A DNA stretch of 64,000 nucleotides from Adhaeribacter pallidiroseus. Lineage in GTDB: Bacteria; Bacteroidota; Bacteroidia; Cytophagales; Hymenobacteraceae. The stretch lies in assembly GCF_003340495.1 (NCBI RefSeq), contig NZ_QASA01000001.1, forward strand, positions 4,650,001 through 4,714,000, written 5' to 3'. How positions within the stretch are numbered: the stretch's first letter is position 1; the number at the start of each line of letters is the position of its first letter. Position numbers and translations under genes: made by a program. Shown piece by piece: positions 58,339-64,000 of the stretch. A model generated the notes under the pieces. The model worked only from the letters and a program-made list of their open reading frames with translations. It was not told where the DNA came from and did not search any database.

Positions 58339-61300
58339 TTAAAAACCAAGATTAAGACCCACCATAAACACCCGGGGCTTGGGATAATCGTACAAGGCTA
58401 AGCCCTGGTCGAAGGTGCCGCCCGCGGTAGCTACTTCCGGATCGTACCCTTCGTACTTAGTAATCAAAAAGAAATTTTGTAGAGAGGCATACACCCGTAA
58501 CCGGTTAATGCGTAGTTTTTCGGTTACGCCGGCGTTAAAATTATACCCCAGCAGCAAATTCCGGCCCCGGATAAAGTCAGCATCCTGCACCCGGTGGCTA
58601 TCATCGAAGGTATCGTAGCCGGCGGGTATGGGGCGCCATTGGGCAATATCGGTGTTTTGGTTTTCGGGGGTCCAGGCGTTTAGTACGGTAGCAAAGCTGT
58701 TGGCTATACCCTGGCGGTCTTCGGCAGAGTGCTGACTGGCTAGGGAAACATCGTTGCCGTACATAAACTGCAAATCGAGCATTAAGTCGAAGTTTTTATA
58801 CTTAAAGGTGTTGATGAAGGAGCCAAAACCATCCGGAATGCCTTTGCCGATAATTACCCGGTCGCGGTCGTTGATTTGGCCGTCGTTATTTACATCCTGG
58901 TACTTTACATCGCCAGGCAGTCGTAAATATTTAGTCGCCTGATCAGCTTCGGCGGTGCTCCAGGTTCCCTGACGTACATAGCCAAAGAAAGATCCTACGG
59001 GTTCACCTTCCCGGATAATGCCGCGTCCGGAGAATATATCATCGCCGCCCGTTAAGGCCAGTACTTTATTTTTATTGATGGAAATATTAAAGTTGGTGCT
59101 CCAGGTAAAACTGCCGGCGGTAATATTAACCGTGTTCAAGCCAAATTCAATACCTTTATTCTCCATGCTGCCCACGTTCCGGGTTACGGTGGTGTAGCCG
59201 CTGCTGGAAGGCACCGGGGCACTCAACAGCATATCGGTGGTTTTTTTGCGGTATACATCTACTTCCAGGGCTACCCGGTTGTTAAATAAACCTAGTTCCA
59301 GGCCGGCATCTATCTGGTGGGTTTTTTCCCATTGCAAATTAGGGTTAGCCAAGCGGCTGACGCCTACCCCAATGGAACGGGTACCATTTAAAATAATTTC
59401 GTAGTTGCCCATACCGGCTTCGGCCTGGTAAGCATTTATTTCGGAGTTACCCGTAACGCCATAACTGGTGCGTAATTTTAAATCCGAGATAACCGGCGTA
59501 CCTTTCAGGAAACTTTCTTCGGATACCCGCCAGGCTAAAGCCGCCGAAGGAAAAAAGGCATACCGGTTCTCGGAGCCAAATTTAGAAGAGCCATCGGCCC
59601 GGCCGGTAAGCGTTACTAAATACTTTTCTTTAATGCTATAATTTACCCGCCCGAAATAAGAATTGAGGCCATACGCGCTGGCACTGGAAGTAGGGGCCAC
59701 GGTAGTAGCGCCGGCACCTAAATTATTGTACTGGAAATAATCATCCTGGAAATTTTGCGACTGCGCCCGGGCCGTAAAAACATCCACGTGCTGCCACGAC
59801 AAACCCAACAAGCCGGTAAGCGAATGATTAGCCGATATTCTTTTGTTGTAGGTCAGGTAATTTTCGAACTGCCAGGAATTGTGCCGCTGGTTTTGCACGT
59901 ACGCTACCCCACCCTGATCTTTGGAGATATAGTTCAGCTCCCGGCCCCCGTGGTAATTAATGGCTTGGTTGATAATGTTAGTACCCAGTACGGTTCGCAG
60001 TTCTAAATCTTTGGTTATCTGGATACTGGTGTATATATTACCCAGCGTATTTTGCGTTTTGAGGATATACCGGCGTTCGGCTGCCACTTGTACCGGATGG
60101 TCGCCCCCTTCCATACCCGGATAATCGGCGTTACCGGCCCAGGTACCATCGGGGTATTTTATCGGAATAATAGGTAACGCTTCCAGTACCTGGCGCATGG
60201 CGGTAATTCCTCCTTCGCCTTGCAAATCCAGTTGTTTTTCCTGTTGGTCGTTATAAGCCAGTGAGCCACCTACTTTGAGCCAGGTTTTAATCTGGCTGTC
60301 GAACACAAAACGCCCGGAATACCGCTTCAACCACGATTCCCGCATCACCCCTTCTTCGTCGCGGTAGCCCAGGAAAGCGCCAAAGCTGGATTTATCGCTG
60401 CCGCCGGTAAACGATAACTGGTGGTTTTGCGTGAAAGCTTTCTGGGAAGCTTCTTTTTGCCAGTCGGTATCGTACAACGGATTGCCGTTAGCATCAAAAA
60501 GCAAAGGGTTGGTTCTTTTGGTTTTCGGGTCGACGTATTTGCCGGCGGCCCAGCCTTCCGGGTCAAACTTTCGGCATTCTGATAGGCCACGTCTTCTACA
60601 TGTAAAAATTCGGCGGAGTTTAATAAATCAATTTTACGCGCCATGGTGCCCACGCTAAAGTAGGTATCGTAATTTACGCGGCCGCCGTCTTTGCTGCCCC
60701 GTTTGGTAGTTACCAGAATAACGCCGTTGGCGCCCCGGGCGCCGTAAATAGCCGTGGCCGACGCATCTTTCAGTACTTCAATAGAAGCAATATCGTTGGG
60801 GTTCATGTAATCAATCGGCGAGGTACCATTTCCTAAATTGGTAACATTTAAAATAACGCCATCCACTACGTAAAGCGGATTATTGGTAACACTTACCGAG
60901 GTATTTCCCCGAATCCGGATATTAGCCGCGCCGCCGGGCCGACCCGAGTTTACCGAAACGTTAGCGCCCGTTACGCGGCCAGCCAAAGCCTGGGTAAGAT
61001 TGGCCGAAGGACGTTCTTCCAACGTTTCCGCTTTTACCGAGGCCACAGCGCCGGTTACATCCGATTTTTTCTGCGTACCGTAGCCCACCACAATTACTTC
61101 ATCCAGCGCCTTGGTGTCGGAAGCTAAGGTAATGTTCAGCGTAGTGCGGTTGTTAATAGGAACTTCCTGCGTTAAATAGCCCACAAAAGAAGCAATAATG
61201 GTGTTGTTCCCGTTGGGCACATTCAAGGAAAAACTTCCGCCGGCATCAGTAGTGGTACCATTGGTGGTACCTTTTACCAGGATAGTAACGCCGGGTAAAC

Positions 61301-61427
61301 CTTCGCCTTTTTCATCGGCCACTTTGCCGGTAAGCGTAGTAGACTGCGCCAGCGAAGTAGTAACCGCGAGTAAAACAAAAGGCAGCGTCAAAATAAACTT
61401 CAACTTTCTAAGTATTGGGTGTAGCAT
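58339..61427 (-). CDS. SusC/RagA family TonB-linked outer membrane protein, frameshifted
   Basis: TonB-dependent outer-membrane importer of about 1030 residues when joined, working with SusD. The signal peptide (ending TSLAQ) is followed by a carboxypeptidase-like domain (about 30-115), the TonB box region (ALDEVIVVGYGTQKK), the plug (PLYVVDGVI ... SATAIYGARGANGVILVTTKRG), and then the beta-barrel. The first frame (from 61427) loses register after VAYQNAES; the second (to 58339) continues from LLFDANGNPLYDTDWQK and ends in the usual terminal aromatic MVGLNLGF. Adding one base to AAA (plus T 60569-60571) gives NAEKFDPEGW and restores one gene. Confidence 0.88.
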
Positions 61428-61895
61428 AGACGTAAATTTTAGGGGTAAAAACGCTTAAAAAAAACTGAACTCTACTTCATTACTTCTTATCTCTATTAAG
61501 TTTTGGTAGATCAACAATAAAATATTCTGGTGAATTAATAGAATATTTTAAATTTAAGTGTTAAAATAACCCTTACTATCCTGCTCTGTCCGGTACTGGA
61601 GTTTAATTTTTTAAAATTTTTAAATTTTGCCCAAACCTTTGCTCTCCTTCCAAAGGAATACTCCCGAGAAGGCTATCAACCTTAAAAGAACAACGTAAAT
61701 TTTTTATAATTACAAATGGCTTTCGGTTCTATTGGGGTGGCTGTAACCTGGATTTATCGCCAAAAGATAGACACTAACCTGCTTCGGAACAGGTTAGTTT
61801 ATTATTAAGCCAGGAGCCTGGCAGCAGTAGTTCAGTAATGGATAGATGCTACGCAGTGATAAATCTCCATATTGCGGGAATTTAAAAAATAAAAA

Positions 61896-61918
61896 AGGCG
61901 AAGAATCATCTCCGCCTC
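61896..61918 (-). terminator. Second hairpin after the cytochrome c dehydrogenase gene
   Basis: AGGCGAAGA and TCTCCGCCT arms form a short stem read on the minus strand, after the stronger hairpin at 61938. Supporting terminator. Confidence 0.55.
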
Positions 61919-61937
61919 TTTTATTTTTTAAATTTTT

Positions 61938-61983
61938 AAGACTTGGGAACAAGTAGCCTTGCAGCTATTTGTTCCCAAGTCTT
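61938..61983 (-). terminator. Terminator of the cytochrome c dehydrogenase gene
   Basis: 19-bp stem with a single G-U: AAGACTTGGGAACAAGTAG (61938-61956) against 61965-61983, 8-base loop. In the minus direction it is followed by an A/T-rich tail. It is 5 bp beyond the stop codon. Confidence 0.85.
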
Positions 61984-61987
61984 GTTT

Positions 61988-64000
61988 TTATTTTTTCTGT
62001 TGCGATAGAAAAGTAATGAGCGAAGCAAACTCTTCGTAAGATAAAGCATTGGCTAAACCGGACGGCATCATGGAGGTTTCCATTTCTTTGCGCGAGGTTA
62101 TGTCGCTGGTTTTAATCGTGAATACTTGGCCGGCAATGTTGCGCATCACTACTTTACCGGCCGTTTCTTCCGACACAAATCCCGTGAACGTTTGGCCACC
62201 TTTGGTATTAATGGTAACCGTGGCAAAGCCCTGGGAAATAGAAGCATTGGGTTTCAGGATAGATTCGGCGATTTGTTCCCGGTTCATGATGGAGCCAATC
62301 TGGCCCATAAACGGCCCTTTTAAAGTTTCGCCCCGGTTTATACTGTGGCAGGCAATGCAACCTTGCCGGGTAAACAATCCTTTACCAATAGCGGCATCAC
62401 CTTTCACTTTAGCCATCGCCAGCATCACATCTTCAATCGACGATTTACCAATCTGGCCTTTCTGGTTCCGGATTTTGTCCAGATCTACTTTCACGGTTTC
62501 CTCAGTAGCTACCGAATCTTCGCCGCCAAATTCAGTAATACCCATCCGCAAACGGCCATTCATATCGGCAAACAATTGTTTGCCGGTGGCATCGGCTTGA
62601 TTCCACTCCTTTTTTAAAAATTTTTCAATTTCCGGCGAAGCTTCCCAGGTTACTCCTTTGTAATAAGGGCCATGGGTATCGGGGCGAGTGCTCCACCACC
62701 AGGAACCATCGTAAGGCGCTTCTTTTTGGTACAAACGGGCTACGGTAGTCACTATCTCTTTTTTCCGGTTCGCATCTTGGGTTTGCTGGTAAGCGGTAAT
62801 TAAACCATTTACGGCTTTCGGATCGTGCATATAACGCAAAGCCCAGAGCGCTAAAGTTGCATTTTCGGAATTTAGAGCTTTCACGCAAGCATCTACGGCG
62901 TTTAAGTTTACTAAAGCCCGCACCGCCAGGTGCGCCGGAATAATAGCGGCATTAGGCGTAGCATGCGGTCCTTCGGTGTTTTTAGCCGGCGCGACAAACG
63001 AGGCCGGCACTTTGGTTTGGAGTAAAGCTTCGGCGGCATCTGGCCGGCCCAAACGGCCTAAACCAATAATGGCGGCTACCTGCACTCTTTCGGAAGGATC
63101 TTTTAAAGCTTGCAGGAAAGGCTCGGTGGGTACATTTTTTAAAAATTCCTTCCGATCGGTTAATACTTTTAAGGCAAATTCTTTTACCTGATTATCTTGA
63201 ATTAACTTAATTAAGTTAAGAATACCCGATTCACCGGCAAGCTGGGCATAAGTATACATCCCCGCTACGCGCACTTCCAAAGGCTGGCTTTTATCGCTGG
63301 CAATTTTCCAGACAGTTTTCGTGGCTTTTTTGGCTGGTCGAGTCAGCAGTTCCTGCTGTGCGTACAAACGAGCCACGGCGCTATTCGACTTAATTAAGCC
63401 GACTAAGTCGTTGAGGGAAGATTTTTTTAAATCCGGGAAGGCTTTGTAGGTCCAGTTCTGCGGCACTACGCGTACCACGTAGCCTTTAGCGGGGTTCCCG
63501 GAATAACCAGCGCCATCCCAGGCAGCTAAATACATGCGGCCCGAGCCGTCTACATCCACATCGGTGATTTGCGGGAGCTTAATAAATTCTTCTTCTTTTT
63601 GCGTAAAGCTGGGGCCATCCGGGGTAACCCGGTGAATGTACAACTGGCTCCGGCCCCAATCGGCCATCAGGGGTACTTTGTTGTATTTAGCGGGCCAGGT
63701 AGGTTCATCCATAAACAAAGAGCCCGTGCCGGAGCCACCGCCTACATCTACCAGCGCCGGAATAATTTCGTCGGTAAAATGCTGAAACAACACCGGGTAG
63801 CCGTATTCGCCGGATTGCAGCTGGTGACTAAACCGAATGTTCCAGCCGCCGCCGTCGTTGGTATTGTCGCGCGTAAAAATGTTCATGTAGGGGTCAATGG
63901 CTACGTCGTAGATATTGCGCATACCGTGCGAATATACTTCCATGCCGGTACCATCGGGCCGCACCCGTACAATACCGCCGCCCAGCATCGTTAGCTTTTT
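61988..64000 (-). CDS. Dehydrogenase - HEAT - cytochrome c protein, 5' end missing
   Basis: Frame open from 61988 to the window edge (671 codons inside), so the start lies beyond the right side; an ATG at 63988 is internal. The N-terminal visible part is the PVC-type dehydrogenase propeller (GGGIVRVRPDGTGMEVYSHG, DVAIDPYMNIFTRDN, DVDVDGSGRMYLAAWDG). HEAT-like repeats follow (ALKDPSERVQVAAIIGLGRLG). The C-terminus is a class I cytochrome c with GCIACHSINRG (about residues 543-553 from 63988) and NASISQGFATVTI. It is upstream of susC on the same strand and related to the fusion protein at 53407. Presumably oxidises a periplasmic carbohydrate. Confidence 0.82.
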   Translation of the reverse strand, partial: KKLTMLGGGIVRVRPDGTGMEVYSHGMRNIYDVAIDPYMNIFTRDNTNDGGGWNIRFSHQLQSGEYGYPVLFQHFTDEIIPALVDVGGGSGTGSLFMDEPTWPAKYNKVPLMADWGRSQLYIHRVTPDGPSFTQKEEEFIKLPQITDVDVDGSGRMYLAAWDGAGYSGNPAKGYVVRVVPQNWTYKAFPDLKKSSLNDLVGLIKSNSAVARLYAQQELLTRPAKKATKTVWKIASDKSQPLEVRVAGMYTYAQLAGESGILNLIKLIQDNQVKEFALKVLTDRKEFLKNVPTEPFLQALKDPSERVQVAAIIGLGRLGRPDAAEALLQTKVPASFVAPAKNTEGPHATPNAAIIPAHLAVRALVNLNAVDACVKALNSENATLALWALRYMHDPKAVNGLITAYQQTQDANRKKEIVTTVARLYQKEAPYDGSWWWSTRPDTHGPYYKGVTWEASPEIEKFLKKEWNQADATGKQLFADMNGRLRMGITEFGGEDSVATEETVKVDLDKIRNQKGQIGKSSIEDVMLAMAKVKGDAAIGKGLFTRQGCIACHSINRGETLKGPFMGQIGSIMNREQIAESILKPNASISQGFATVTINTKGGQTFTGFVSEETAGKVVMRNIAGQVFTIKTSDITSRKEMETSMMPSGLANALSYEEFASLITFLSQQKK

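Noticed and set aside
61700-61900. tRNA or other small RNA gene
   Set aside because: No cloverleaf or conserved T-arm sequence could be found here or elsewhere in the window.

Overview
The window looks like a chromosomal segment of an aerobic, free-living Bacteroidetes bacterium, most likely of the Cytophagales/Hymenobacteraceae type (Adhaeribacter-like; inferred from gene content and style, not from a marker gene). The support is SusC/SusD pairs, type IX secretion C-terminal sorting domains, GH43 and GH97 hydrolases, a BlaI/M56 signalling pair, -7 promoter elements of the TAnnTTTG type, few Shine-Dalgarno sequences, and an Ebo cluster. No rRNA, tRNA, CRISPR array or complete insertion sequence was found.

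Layout. 1-1.0 kb: end of a secreted GH43 gene. 1.0-1.5 kb: copy 1 of a three-copy dispersed repeat. 1.5-10 kb: single housekeeping and accessory genes (MsrA, universal stress protein, two uncharacterised proteins, HNH protein, MFS transporter, lipoprotein lipase-like hydrolase, DUF2939 protein, TonB-domain protein). 10.3-13.1 kb: blaI and an M56 peptidase gene behind a promoter carrying two BlaI-type palindromes. 13.3-17.5 kb: secreted metzincin-like protease and a frameshifted GH97 glycosidase. 18.8-20.6 kb: SorAB-type sulfite dehydrogenase. 20.9-24.4 kb: an M16 peptidase pair. 24.6-30 kb: DUF72, RlpA, DUF3140, CDF exporter and a T9SS cargo protein. 30.2-35.7 kb: methionine locus (SAM-I riboswitch, metH, metF). 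35.8-37.6 kb: phytol/dolichol kinase-like protein and a NIPSNAP lipoprotein. 38.2-42.7 kb: eboABCD. 43.7-51.9 kb: a two-sided sugar oxidation locus around an AraC regulator (mutarotases, isomerases, Zn dehydrogenases, an aldo/keto reductase). 52-64 kb: ThuA, an SGNH/dehydrogenase/cytochrome c fusion, SusD, SusC and a second cytochrome c dehydrogenase running off the right edge.

The most unusual item is in metH. A 461-bp element with 35-bp inverted repeats (32 of 35 matching) and a complete DUF559 PD-(D/E)XK nuclease domain sits at the linker between the cap and B12-binding domains of methionine synthase. It is open in frame with the upstream part of metH, and restoring one base would join it to the downstream part. 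No intein splicing motifs are seen. Other items of note are a SAM riboswitch whose P1 strand has an exclusive alternative partner next to a start-codon hairpin, an operator placed exactly inside the blaI promoter spacer, the three-copy hairpin repeat, and an A/T-only motif in most intergenic gaps.

Caution on sequence quality. Five genes (GH97, metH, eboA, eboD, susC) are each broken by one apparent missing base, four of them clearly in a homopolymer. That same-sign pattern suggests consensus errors rather than five independent pseudogenes, and these genes are described as probably intact in the organism.
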